In this document: one piece after another, positions 53,132 through 61,953 of the stretch
Numbering within the stretch: the first letter of the stretch is position 1
Layout of the letters: each line of letters starts with the position of its first letter
Source of the DNA: Aequorivita antarctica
GTDB taxonomy: Bacteria > Bacteroidota > Bacteroidia > Flavobacteriales > Flavobacteriaceae
DNA length: 64,000 nucleotides
NCBI RefSeq assembly: GCF_007997155.1
Contig: NZ_VORT01000005.1
Span: 124,001 to 188,000 of the forward strand
Reading direction: 5' to 3'
Translations under genes and position numbers: made by a program
The notes under the pieces: generated by a model
The model's input: only the letters and a program-made list of their open reading frames with translations
What the model was told of the DNA's origin: nothing
Databases searched by the model: none

Positions 53132-53965
53132 TTATTGAATTACTGTAACATACATACTTATTGTCGCACCTCTTGTAATATTCCATTCGCCTTGGCTAGC
53201 AGTCCTTTTAATGGATTTTCCAAAAAGTTTTCCTCTATAGTTAAAAGGTTCTTCTTGACCTCCACTTTGAGGAATATATTCGATGGAAACAAAAAAATCA
53301 GTATCGAATTTTAAGTCGTATTGGGTTAGATCTAACTGATTCCAGCCTTCAGAGATGGGCTGATCAAATAGAATGCCTGAACGGTTGATTTTTTGAAAGG
53401 GAAGTCCATCTTTAACATTGTAAAAATTAACCCTAAAAATTGCCGTTTCCTGTTTAATATTAAATAGATTAATATTTACATTTAAAACTTGTGAGGCTTT
53501 TTTTATTTTTATTTTTTTTACAAATTCTTGGATGTCATTATTGCTATCGTTTTTTGACTTTACATATCCAACCACCCAATTGCTGTAACTCTGAGTGCCT
53601 AATTTTAATTCTTTTTTTTCTGAATTGTTTATGATGACTTCATCAAGTTGGAATGGATTTAACTTTAGTAAAATTGTTTCAGGACTTTTTTTTATCATCT
53701 CCTCTATGGATAATGTCTTATTAAAGTATCCCACATATGAAACAGTGATACTGTCTTTTTGGTTAGAAGGGGGGATATTTAAAAAAAAAAGACCGTTTTT
53801 ATCTGAAACTGTTCCAATATCTTTATTTTGAATCCCGATGTTTACGAACTCTAGAACTACACCATCGGCAGCTTTCACCTGCCCAGATAATTCAATATTT
53901 TGACCAATAGAGCTTAATGTGCCTATATATATTAATGCAATTGAGAGCAATATTTTAAAGGGCAT
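53132..53965 (-). CDS. Exported carboxypeptidase-regulatory-like domain protein
   Basis: A 277-residue protein with a signal peptide (MPFKILLSIALIYIGTLSSI). The first ~75 residues are a CarboxypepD_reg-like (peptidase-associated beta-sandwich) domain: ELSGQVKAADGVVLEFVNIG, GTVSDKNGLFFLNIP, DSITVSYVGY. This domain is common at the N-terminus of TonB-dependent receptors, but there is no plug or barrel. The rest (LDEVIINN..., FRVNFYNVKDG) is beta-rich and unknown. Third gene of the operon behind promoter E; 34 bp from its neighbour. Confidence 0.85.
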   Translation of the reverse strand: MPFKILLSIALIYIGTLSSIGQNIELSGQVKAADGVVLEFVNIGIQNKDIGTVSDKNGLFFLNIPPSNQKDSITVSYVGYFNKTLSIEEMIKKSPETILLKLNPFQLDEVIINNSEKKELKLGTQSYSNWVVGYVKSKNDSNNDIQEFVKKIKIKKASQVLNVNINLFNIKQETAIFRVNFYNVKDGLPFQKINRSGILFDQPISEGWNQLDLTQYDLKFDTDFFVSIEYIPQSGGQEEPFNYRGKLFGKSIKRTASQGEWNITRGATISMYVTVIQ

Positions 53966-53999
53966 GTATTTCTAAATTAAAGTTTATGGTTCAGTGTAT

Positions 54000-54521
54000 T
54001 TAGTCTTGAATAGGCACAAAAAAACGACCTTCACTAACTATTATTACATCTTGAGTATCGAGATTTTTTATTTTTCCCGAATAGGTTCCTTTAACAGCCG
54101 AATTACTAATTTCGCTTATCGTAATAGTAAATTCTTCAGGTTCATAGTAGAAACTGTTATAATAGGTGTTAGTAGAAGTGTTGTAAAATTTTGCTGACAA
54201 TTCATAATTAGGATCTCCGTTGGGCTCCGGTTGGAAATAGGTACCTATTGTTATATTATTTTCCAGAAACTCAATATCTAGTTCAAATCCCTCATTTAAT
54301 AACCCATCCTTCGTCCCACCTATAATTAGTTTAACTAGATTTTCATTATCTAATGCTGTCTGTGCCACTGCTGCATTGTTAAAGTTTTTTGCTGTACCAT
54401 TCATTTTCATTTCCAAATAATAGGTATCTGTTGATGATGGTCTGTCATCACTTTTGGAGCAACCTATAATCAACATTGAGGCTGCAAAAAGGAATATTCT
54501 GGTTATTTTTTGAAATTTCAT
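54000..54521 (-). CDS. Lipoprotein of unknown function
   Basis: A 173-residue protein with a lipobox (SMLIIGC) after a signal sequence (MKFQKITRIFLFAA). The body YYLEMKMNGTAKNFNNAAVA and FEEFTITISEISNSAVKGTYSG-like repeats match the pattern of DUF6252-like lipoproteins. A beta-sandwich is likely. Middle gene of the promoter E operon. Confidence 0.75.
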   Translation of the reverse strand: MKFQKITRIFLFAASMLIIGCSKSDDRPSSTDTYYLEMKMNGTAKNFNNAAVAQTALDNENLVKLIIGGTKDGLLNEGFELDIEFLENNITIGTYFQPEPNGDPNYELSAKFYNTSTNTYYNSFYYEPEEFTITISEISNSAVKGTYSGKIKNLDTQDVIIVSEGRFFVPIQD

Positions 54522-54570
54522 ATTATACTGATTTTCAATTTATAATTTTGAGGTTAAACAATTGATTGAC

Positions 54571-56166
54571 TTATTGTTTTATAAATTTTGAGATGTTCAA
54601 TTTGTTGTTATCAAATTTAATATTCAAAAAATATAAACCTTGATTTAATTGAGAAACGTCTATTTGGTTGTTTGAAATATTGAGGTTTCCAACATCCTTC
54701 CCTAGGACATCAAAAATTTTCACCTCCACAATTGATTGTTGAGAGACAATATTTAAAATATTTTGGGTTGGATTAGGATAAATCTCAACTGAAGTTTCTA
54801 AATCTTCAACTGATAGAATTGGATCAATGCAATACTTATTATCATAATCTGTAAGAATATCTAATACATTGAATTGTTTTGAGCTTACTGCCTGGGTAGT
54901 TGGGATAATTAAATTTGCAGGAAAAATATCTTTTAATAAGGAGGATTTTGTATCAGCAATTTCAAAATTGATTGTCTCTTCGCCACACCCCAATTCATCA
55001 ATAGTTCCTTTATGATAATAATTTAAATGATGACTAGTTCCGTTTTGAACAGCAACAAGGCGGCCTGATAAATAATAGGATCCAGTATTATTTAAGGCAA
55101 GGGTGGAGACAGAAAGATATGTGTCAATGGAATTGAAAGGAACTTTTTTAATTGCTTTAATATCTGAAACATTTCCTTGGCTATCTATTTCAGTAAGTGC
55201 AATATAGAGCTGGTTTGTATTTTGGTCGAAATAGGAACCGTTTATTGCTACAAAAAAGTTGTTGTTAAGATTGCTTGTCGCAACAATTTGCTCTACAAAA
55301 TTTAGAGAATCCGAGGAGGACGGTGTTTCTTTTGTAATGAAGCTTTTTACCCATAGTATTTCCCCCGTATTCTGGTCAATAGATAAAACAGAACTATCAC
55401 TTAATCCAATAATTAGATAACTATCCGCAGCTTCAGCAAGGGATGTCCCATAGATTGCATTTTGTGTGTCCCTGTAATAAGTATAGCTGCTTACAGGACT
55501 TAAATTTTGATCAAACGTTATAACAGGAGCGTTGTGATTATTATTTAAAAGAGATTCACCGGTAACAACAATATTTCCATTACTTAGAGCCAACCCTTTT
55601 CTTAAGAGAATATCGAAACCCAAATTTATTTTAACAGCTTCCAAAACCTCGCCATCTAGGCTAAATTTCACTATTCTATCTTGTAAGACGGCGTAAATTG
55701 CATTATTGGCATACAGAAGGTCGGATAAAAGTTGAATTTCTTCATTGAGAAATTTTGCCCAGATTACTTCCCCTTGGTCATTGATTTTGAGTAAATAATA
55801 TCCATCCCTATTTGGACCACCTAAATACACACCTATGGCATAAATGTAATTTTGACTATCCTGGATAATAGAATATAGGAAAAAGCCGTCAAGACTGACG
55901 GCATCTGTTGGAAGATATGCTTTATTCCATAACAGATTTCCATCAGTATCGATTTTGTTTACTGTGCCGAAAAAGTTTCGCTCTGGGAATAAGAACACAT
56001 TTCTATATACACCACAAGTAAAGCTATTGTTATTTTGATCTAGTATTAAATCATACAATTCCTGCTGGTCCTCACTATACCCGTATGCTTTTTGAAAGTT
56101 TTGAGCTTTCAATGTGTTGTTCAATACGACCAAACTTAAAAAAATAAAAAGAGCTACATTTTTCAT
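54571..56166 (-). CDS. Secreted protein with T9SS sorting domain
   Basis: A 531-residue protein with a signal peptide (MKNVALFIFLSLVVLNNTLK plus AQ). The body contains blades with a W/Y-rich spacing typical of a beta-propeller (VNKIDTDGNLLWNKAYLPTD, LKINDQGEVIWAKFL), consistent with a PQQ- or delta-60-like repeat protein. The last ~75 residues form a type A T9SS sorting domain (EIYPNPTQNILNI, VFDVLGKDVGN-type, LNQGLYFLNIKFD). It is the first gene of the promoter E operon. In plan it resembles the first gene behind promoter A (37749). Confidence 0.85.
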   Translation of the reverse strand: MKNVALFIFLSLVVLNNTLKAQNFQKAYGYSEDQQELYDLILDQNNNSFTCGVYRNVFLFPERNFFGTVNKIDTDGNLLWNKAYLPTDAVSLDGFFLYSIIQDSQNYIYAIGVYLGGPNRDGYYLLKINDQGEVIWAKFLNEEIQLLSDLLYANNAIYAVLQDRIVKFSLDGEVLEAVKINLGFDILLRKGLALSNGNIVVTGESLLNNNHNAPVITFDQNLSPVSSYTYYRDTQNAIYGTSLAEAADSYLIIGLSDSSVLSIDQNTGEILWVKSFITKETPSSSDSLNFVEQIVATSNLNNNFFVAINGSYFDQNTNQLYIALTEIDSQGNVSDIKAIKKVPFNSIDTYLSVSTLALNNTGSYYLSGRLVAVQNGTSHHLNYYHKGTIDELGCGEETINFEIADTKSSLLKDIFPANLIIPTTQAVSSKQFNVLDILTDYDNKYCIDPILSVEDLETSVEIYPNPTQNILNIVSQQSIVEVKIFDVLGKDVGNLNISNNQIDVSQLNQGLYFLNIKFDNNKLNISKFIKQ

Positions 56167-56242
56167 AAAATTTGTCTTTAAGGGTAATCTTTTCCGTAAA
56201 TTTTTTTAAAGATTAACAAAAAAAGTTTTTCCATATTCCTAT

Positions 56243-56313
56243 CGAAAATAATTTAAAATTTGTGGAATAATTATACCTTTAAGAAGGTGTAATTTTTTAC
56301 CTCTAAACAGGTA
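56243..56313 (-). promoter_or_regulatory. Promoter/operator E of the secreted-protein regulon
   Basis: Plus-strand palindrome TACCTCTAAACAGGTA (56298-56313); second palindrome TACCTTTAAGAAGGTG (56274-56289), both near-perfect, 24 bp apart. On the minus strand the -7 box TATTTTCG (56250-56243) is 28 nt from the second AGGTA and matches TAnnTTTG in seven of eight positions. The ATG of the T9SS gene is 77 nt beyond. Confidence 0.75.
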
Positions 56314-56383
56314 TGTTGCAGTCAATAGCTTTAAATGGAGGGTTATGTAAACCGGAAGTTCTCTTTATAGGCCCAATTCTATT

Positions 56384-57067
56384 TTACCAAATGTTATTTA
56401 TTAAAGAATTTCTTGAAGCAACTTTCCAGGCTTCAGCAAATGTAAGGTTTTTGGCTTTTCTCTTTTCTAACCTCATGTAATCGGCAATTATAGTCTCATT
56501 GGTGTCATCACTTTCGGAAAGAGTGTCGATGATTTTATCTTTTTCTTTCTCGCTTTTATTTTGACTTAATTTTTTCTTTGCCTGCAAATCGGTTATTTTA
56601 ACTTCAAAAGCCATAATACCTTTTATCTTTCTTAATTTATATTCCATCGGAAAATTATCCCATTGCTTTCTATAATCTTCTTCATAATTGTCTATTGTAG
56701 CTTCTAACAGTTCAAAAGCTTCTTTTTCTTCAGGTATAAGCCTCCCTTCACCATAAGCATGGACAGAAATGTAGTTCCAAGTTGGTACCTCCAATTCTTT
56801 AGAATAATTTTTTGTAGAAATATACGCATGGGGTTCACTGAAAATCACTAGTGCTTTACTATTTTCAATTTGCTTCCAGTGGTCATTTGCTTTTGCAAAA
56901 TGGGAAGTCAAGACAACATTATTATCTATAATTTTTATGAGAAAGGGTAGGTGAGTAGCCAATGGATAGTTGTCAACAGTTGTAATAATTGTGGCAAAGC
57001 TAAACCGCTTCATAAAAGCTACAATCTCATCTCTATTTGTCTCAATATTCGTTTTAGGTATATACAT
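56384..57067 (-). CDS. FMN-binding PaiB-like protein
   Basis: From the ATG at 57067 (MYIPKTNIETNRDEIVAFMK) the protein has 227 residues, normal for the family. It has the FMN-binding split-barrel pattern: FATIITTVDNYPLATHLPFL, WNYISVHAYGEGRLIPEEKE, in pieces NYISVHAYGEG. PaiB-type proteins were first described as negative regulators but act as flavin-binding proteins of uncertain role. An ATG at 57136 that overlaps the SDR stop would add 23 atypical residues. Read in one run with the SDR gene. Confidence 0.85.
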   Translation of the reverse strand: MYIPKTNIETNRDEIVAFMKRFSFATIITTVDNYPLATHLPFLIKIIDNNVVLTSHFAKANDHWKQIENSKALVIFSEPHAYISTKNYSKELEVPTWNYISVHAYGEGRLIPEEKEAFELLEATIDNYEEDYRKQWDNFPMEYKLRKIKGIMAFEVKITDLQAKKKLSQNKSEKEKDKIIDTLSESDDTNETIIADYMRLEKRKAKNLTFAEAWKVASRNSLINNIW

Positions 57068-57135
57068 AGTCAGTTTGTTAAATTTTTTTATTTTTTTAGT
57101 TGAGAAAGTCTTTATATTATTTGAGACTAGAAACA

Positions 57136-57918
57136 TTAATTATTACTCGTCGCAATGCCCCCATCAATGTTTAGCTCTATGCCCGTTACGTATTTACTCT
57201 CATCACTCGAGAGATATAACACACCATAGGCAACGTCTAATGGATTGCCAAAACTTCCAAGGGGCATAGTCGCTTCAATTTGTTTAATCCTTATTTCCCT
57301 CTCATCTCCCTCACCAAGCGTTTTGTCCCACATTGGAGTCAAAATTGCTGCGGGATGAACACTATTACATCTTATGTTATATTTTTTTTCCGCACAGTAT
57401 AATGAAACACTTTTTGTGTAATTTCCAACAGAAGCTTTACTGGATGCATACGCTACTGCAGATGGAACTCCAATATTGCCACTTCTTGAGGAAATATTTA
57501 CTATGCTGCCTCCCAATGCTTTCATCAATTGTATTCCATATCTGCAACCCAACATTATACTGGTGGAATTGACCGTATGAATGTATTCCCACAATTGAAT
57601 ATTGATATCTTCAGGATTTTGAGGTTCTGCTGTATCTGTAAAACCAGTTATTCCGGCATTATTTATTAAGATGTCCAATCTGCCATACTTCTTTTTTATA
57701 TAGTTTGAAACATTAATCCAATCGTTTTCATCACTTACATCAAGGGATAGATAATCACAATTTTCACCTAAACCTTCAGAAATAATTGCTCCTTCGTAAT
57801 TTTTGATGTCACTTAAAAGAACTGTGGCCCCTTGTTTATGGAATAATTGGGCTATAGATTTGCCAATCCCACTTGAAGCACCTGTAATAAGTGCTATTTT
57901 ATTTTCTAATCTTTTCAT
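57136..57918 (-). CDS. Short-chain dehydrogenase/reductase
   Basis: A 260-residue classical SDR oxidoreductase. The NAD(P)-binding motif is ALITGASSGIGKSIAQLF; NAG motif in DILINNAGITGF; catalytic Ser in GGSIVNISSRSG, and YxxxK in AVAYASSKASVGNYTKS. The C-terminal DGGIATSN completes the fold. The substrate is unknown. Its stop codon overlaps the possible upstream start of the PaiB-like gene. Confidence 0.93.
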   Translation of the reverse strand: MKRLENKIALITGASSGIGKSIAQLFHKQGATVLLSDIKNYEGAIISEGLGENCDYLSLDVSDENDWINVSNYIKKKYGRLDILINNAGITGFTDTAEPQNPEDINIQLWEYIHTVNSTSIMLGCRYGIQLMKALGGSIVNISSRSGNIGVPSAVAYASSKASVGNYTKSVSLYCAEKKYNIRCNSVHPAAILTPMWDKTLGEGDEREIRIKQIEATMPLGSFGNPLDVAYGVLYLSSDESKYVTGIELNIDGGIATSNN

Positions 57919-58018
57919 ATTTCAAAGACTTGTAATTAAAATTTTTGAAAGCACGATGTTTGGATTAATCATTTTGATTCTACTTAATTATTAATCTTTT
58001 AGCTCAATCTGAAATAAA

Positions 58019-58831
58019 TTAATACATCATTTTTGGAATCCATATACCAGATGAAGCAGCAAAAATTCCAATTCCTATTAAAATGGTAAACAAGAATAGT
58101 ATTGTGGCTATAGAAATTACAAAAACCTTATTATGACTTTTTTGTGCATTAAGATAAAGTTCAAATAATGCTAAGGGGATTAAATATTGTGAAAAGGTTA
58201 AAAAATATAAAAATGGTCCTTCAAAAGTCTTAGGGTCAAAACCTAAAGGGCCATTATTAATAAATAACCAAAAATATAAGCCTACTCTAAAAAACCATAC
58301 ACCATTTACTACCAAAAACAAGCGGATTGCCCATATTCGATGTTTTTTGAAATTTCGCATCCAAGCATACTTAAAGGCTAAAAATGCCGAAACCATTATT
58401 AATATGGCATTTATACTAATACTTATGTGTTGAACCATACCTCCAATTGACCCTCTTACCCAAACCATATATAGACCGCTTAAGCTTATTATAAATGCAA
58501 TAAAAATATATAAACGACCATTCCATTTATGAAATAATGGGGCATAGGAGCGCATTTTAGGAATAATTTGTAATGGTCCTCCAATAATTATGATTGCGGC
58601 TAGAAGAAGATGTATCCCTACAATTGCATTTCCTATATGTTCTCCAGAAATATAGCCTTTCGGAAGAACTATGTTCCAGTTTGAAAGATGTCCCGTAACA
58701 GTAGATTTTCCATAGAACAAAATTACATAGGTTGCAAATATCCATTGACCTATCACAGCTACAATAAACCATAGTTTTACACTAAGGTTTAATAAATTCT
58801 TTTCTGATAATGCTTTAGTTGATTTTATCAT
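58019..58831 (-). CDS. DUF2306 membrane protein
   Basis: A 270-residue protein with about seven membrane helices and the DUF2306 layout: LWFIVAVIGQWIFATYVILF, HLLLAAIIIIGGPLQIIP and FHKWNGRLYIFIAFIISLSG with HKWNGR as a conserved loop. The function of DUF2306 proteins is not known. Its ATG overlaps the stop of the preceding lipoprotein gene by 4 bp (ATGA), so the two are coupled. Confidence 0.85.
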   Translation of the reverse strand: MIKSTKALSEKNLLNLSVKLWFIVAVIGQWIFATYVILFYGKSTVTGHLSNWNIVLPKGYISGEHIGNAIVGIHLLLAAIIIIGGPLQIIPKMRSYAPLFHKWNGRLYIFIAFIISLSGLYMVWVRGSIGGMVQHISISINAILIMVSAFLAFKYAWMRNFKKHRIWAIRLFLVVNGVWFFRVGLYFWLFINNGPLGFDPKTFEGPFLYFLTFSQYLIPLALFELYLNAQKSHNKVFVISIATILFLFTILIGIGIFAASSGIWIPKMMY

Positions 58832-59409
58832 TTTTTAGGTTTTTGTATGTTATACATCCTCAATAAATCTTTTAAAGCTGGTACGTTATATTTTGCCCTT
58901 TCTTCATCGGTAGTACTCGTATCTATGGGCGCCCATAACTCCTTTTCCGTTTTATCGTCAATCACACGCTGTGTTCCATATTTTTGAAATCCTTTAGTAT
59001 ACAAGGAATATCTATCAAAAGTTATTGCCACATAATATGCCGCCTCATTCGAGCCGTTTTCAAATGCGCTTTTAGAAAGCATATAGGCAAGAAGATAGTT
59101 TTCATTGCTTAAGCTAGTTAGATTATCATTACAGTAGGTCAAGTTGGTATGCTGAAGAATTAGAGCTGCATTAAGTTTGTCCTTGTTTGTAATTATTTTA
59201 CCATCAGCCAAGAGTTCCATTACTTTTGTCCTATGCTCTTGGTCTATTTCTTCTAAGTTTTCAAAATTTTCTAATCGCATTTTTTGATCTTTCAAGACCA
59301 TTTCAATTAGCTCCTCATTATCATTAACAGGACTAATTTCGTCAACTTTTGAGGTGCAACTTAAAAGTAAAATTGATAAAACTATTAATGCAAGTAAATT
59401 AGACTTCAT
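58828..59409 (-). CDS. Lipoprotein of unknown function
   Basis: A 193-residue protein with a lipobox (SILLLSC) and a wholly helical, charged body (EELIEMVLKDQKMRLENFEN, EDLLRMYNIQ-like end). A stretch with NAALILQHTN and SNEAAYYVAITFDRY resembles helical repeat proteins, but no family is recognised. It is encoded just upstream of the DUF2306 protein and overlaps it by 4 bp. Confidence 0.7.
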   Translation of the reverse strand: MKSNLLALIVLSILLLSCTSKVDEISPVNDNEELIEMVLKDQKMRLENFENLEEIDQEHRTKVMELLADGKIITNKDKLNAALILQHTNLTYCNDNLTSLSNENYLLAYMLSKSAFENGSNEAAYYVAITFDRYSLYTKGFQKYGTQRVIDDKTEKELWAPIDTSTTDEERAKYNVPALKDLLRMYNIQKPKK

Positions 59410-59429
59410 TTTTCTTTCTTGAAGATTAA

Positions 59430-59891
59430 TTATTTATTCTCATATATATATGGAACATATTTTTCCATATAAATCTGGGGATTTTGCAGATTTGTAAAAC
59501 CATATTTTTCATAAAGCCAGTTTGCTGAAGAAGTCAATAAAATCCAACGTCTTAAACCTTGTAAATTTGGATGTTCAAGAATAGTGTCCATCATTTTTTT
59601 TGACAGCCCATTCTTTCTATAGTCTTCTAGGATATACACATCGCCCAAATAGGCGATTGTTGAAAAATCAGAAATAACCCTTGCATATCCTATTTGAATA
59701 TCCTTATGAAACAGACCAAAATTAAGTGAGTTTTCTATTGATTTTCGAACTATTTCCAACGGAATATTATCACTCCATCCGGAATGTTTTGATAAGAAAT
59801 CGTGAATTGATGAAAGGTCCATTTTTTTCTCATCGTTTGTAATAAGAAATTCACCAAAAGTTATTTCACGAATTTCAAAGCTTGAGCTCAT
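59430..59891 (-). CDS. GNAT N-acetyltransferase
   Basis: A 153-residue acetyltransferase with IGYARVISDFSTIAYLGDVY as central strand pair and the acetyl-CoA-binding loop YRKNGLSKKMMDTIL (variant of Q/RxxGxG/A). The end WLYEKYGFTNL is typical. The acceptor is unknown. It lies 20 bp from the lipoprotein gene. Confidence 0.88.
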   Translation of the reverse strand: MSSSFEIREITFGEFLITNDEKKMDLSSIHDFLSKHSGWSDNIPLEIVRKSIENSLNFGLFHKDIQIGYARVISDFSTIAYLGDVYILEDYRKNGLSKKMMDTILEHPNLQGLRRWILLTSSANWLYEKYGFTNLQNPQIYMEKYVPYIYENK

Positions 59892-59920
59892 GCTTTCTTT
59901 TTTTAAAAATTTAAATATTC

Positions 59921-60367
59921 TTAAATATCGAAGAGGCGCCGGTGATAATTAACCTGTCCTAGATGATAATTAAGGTGGCATAAAAGATGGACGAGTAAAA
60001 ATTCTATAGTTGCGTTTTCTTCAAATTTTTGGATTGGATATTGCTCATTAAGATTTTCATCTGATAGCTTGGCCAGGGTATTGGAAATTGTTTTTGAAAC
60101 TTCTTCTATTTCTTCAATTAATTTGGAAGTAGGTATGTTTTTTGTTGAAAACTCAGATTCTCTATTTCGCTCATAACCTGTCTTGCCTAATGCAAATCCA
60201 ATGAAGTGATTTAAATTGCCTACAATATGTAAACAAAGATTTCCAGCGGAATTTGAAATCTCCGGATCGATTACCCAGATATTGGCTTTCTTGGTGTACA
60301 AACTAATTTCAACTTTCAGTTTGTCGAGGTCCCTTTGGAACAACTTTATAAATAGATCGTTAGTCAT
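59921..60367 (-). CDS. DinB-like (DUF1572) protein
   Basis: A 148-residue four-helix bundle protein of the DinB/YfiT-like superfamily, DUF1572 group. The histidines typical of the metal site are found in LCLHIVGNLNHFIG and LLVHLLCHLNYHLGQVNYHR. Many members act as thiol- or metal-dependent transferases; the substrate is unknown. Confidence 0.87.
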   Translation of the reverse strand: MTNDLFIKLFQRDLDKLKVEISLYTKKANIWVIDPEISNSAGNLCLHIVGNLNHFIGFALGKTGYERNRESEFSTKNIPTSKLIEEIEEVSKTISNTLAKLSDENLNEQYPIQKFEENATIEFLLVHLLCHLNYHLGQVNYHRRLFDI

Positions 60368-60384
60368 ATTGAAAAATTTAAAAT

Positions 60385-61098
60385 TTATGAGATATTATTT
60401 TGTTCATTATTGGAATTTGAATTTTTTGCCCCCATAATCAATAGCCATAAACAAATCCCTATTTCCCCAATGCTTGCAGGCAAACTTATATATGATGATA
60501 TTCCCATATTTGCATATTGAGGACTGATTGTATGGCCAATAAAATTTATGAGATAGCCGAAACACCCTAACATTAAGAGCACGCCTAAAATTTTTGGTAG
60601 AAAACCTGATTTGAAAACTAAATATCCAAATGGAAAGAGCCACAGTCCTGAAAAAATATGAATCATCCGCATTCCGTTATCGTATTGGTCTAAGTATAAC
60701 ATAACTTGTGATTGGATCTGAGCGCTACTAAAACCATAAGTGTTGGTTGATACATCAAGAAGTGATAGAACTGTGAATTCATTTTGCACATTCAAAAAGT
60801 ACATTGGGACACTTATTATTGCTAAAATGACCATCGATTTTGCGTAATTTTCATCGACAGGTTTAAATAACTTGTAAAGTACAAGTGGTAAGAAAAGAAA
60901 AAAAGTATAGCACAACAAACCGCTTATTATACCTAATCGGTATAGTAGTTCAAAAGAAAACAAATTTAGATACGTTTGTAACGGACTGTTGTAATCAATT
61001 ATTTGTGAGGGTACGTACATTAAACTAAATATGCCGGAGAGTACAACGCCCAAGTATAATAATCCTGCAATTCTGGCTGTTTTTTTGTTTGAAATCAT
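60385..61098 (-). CDS. DUF4386 membrane protein
   Basis: A 237-residue protein with six or seven membrane helices. The DUF4386 start MISNKKTARIAGLLYLGVVL and the middle LFPFGYLVFKSGFLPKILGV are typical. Function unknown. It is followed, 17 bp later on the same strand, by the DinB-like gene. Confidence 0.87.
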   Translation of the reverse strand: MISNKKTARIAGLLYLGVVLSGIFSLMYVPSQIIDYNSPLQTYLNLFSFELLYRLGIISGLLCYTFFLFLPLVLYKLFKPVDENYAKSMVILAIISVPMYFLNVQNEFTVLSLLDVSTNTYGFSSAQIQSQVMLYLDQYDNGMRMIHIFSGLWLFPFGYLVFKSGFLPKILGVLLMLGCFGYLINFIGHTISPQYANMGISSYISLPASIGEIGICLWLLIMGAKNSNSNNEQNNIS

Positions 61099-61176
61099 TT
61101 CTGAATTATTTTTGTTAAATATTATTTAATATGGTTGTTAATGCCACTCTTTTCAAATAATGGTTGGACACGTTTT

Positions 61177-61842
61177 TTATTTATTTAATTCGGTGATTTT
61201 TTGATTTTTAAAAAGGTCATGTGGCCTTTCTTGAAATTTTTTATTAAAGAAAAAAGCAGTTAGAAATATGTATATAATAAAAATAAACAGGAGAAAGAAT
61301 TGAGGCCATACTATTTTTTGAATTTCTTGTTTGGCTTTTGTATCACAGATTTCACCAGGACAATATTGGGCCTTATCTTTATTGAAAAGGTTGTAAATTT
61401 TACAGCCTATGCATATTCCAAAAGCAGATTCAAAAAACATAAAAATCAGACAAATTAAGCAGACTATTCCGGTTATGAAACTATAAGTGTTAAGGACAAC
61501 TAGAAGTAAAAACATAGTTCCGGATAAAATAAACCCGATATACCAAGCGAATTTTTTTTGAGCTGCACCAACATACTCTGGATTTTGATTTCTCACAAAA
61601 AAGCGTCCTATAATCAAAAGCGGGGAAAACCTTGGATTACCAAAAAGGCGAATTGAAAAATCAGTAAGAAAAATTATCAGTGCATATTTTATTGGAATAA
61701 AATTTCCATTAAATATTATTAAAATCCAAGTGATGAATATTCCCAAAAACATAATTCCAGCCGCTGCCCTAATTTCTCGCTCATTTAGAACTGGAATTGT
61801 ATATCCATCGACTATTTCGCCAAAGTTTTTATTATTTATCAT
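61177..61842 (-). CDS. DUF4395 membrane protein
   Basis: A 221-residue protein with four or five helices. The DUF4395 features are VLNEREIRAAAGIMFLG, RLFGNPRFSPLLIIGRF and the C-terminal FESAFGICIGCKIYNL with two cysteines (GxCxGC), which suggest a thiol/redox function. In other bacteria the family is often found beside thioredoxin-like genes; none is adjacent here. Confidence 0.88.
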   Translation of the reverse strand: MINNKNFGEIVDGYTIPVLNEREIRAAAGIMFLGIFITWILIIFNGNFIPIKYALIIFLTDFSIRLFGNPRFSPLLIIGRFFVRNQNPEYVGAAQKKFAWYIGFILSGTMFLLLVVLNTYSFITGIVCLICLIFMFFESAFGICIGCKIYNLFNKDKAQYCPGEICDTKAKQEIQKIVWPQFFLLFIFIIYIFLTAFFFNKKFQERPHDLFKNQKITELNK

Positions 61843-61953
61843 AAAATTAAATTTTTAATTTTTTTGTTTAACTAGAATATGTATGCTTTACTTATATTAA
61901 AGACTTTGTTTAAGCATTTTTGTAACTTTGCGTGAATTTTTCTAATTGTTGAA

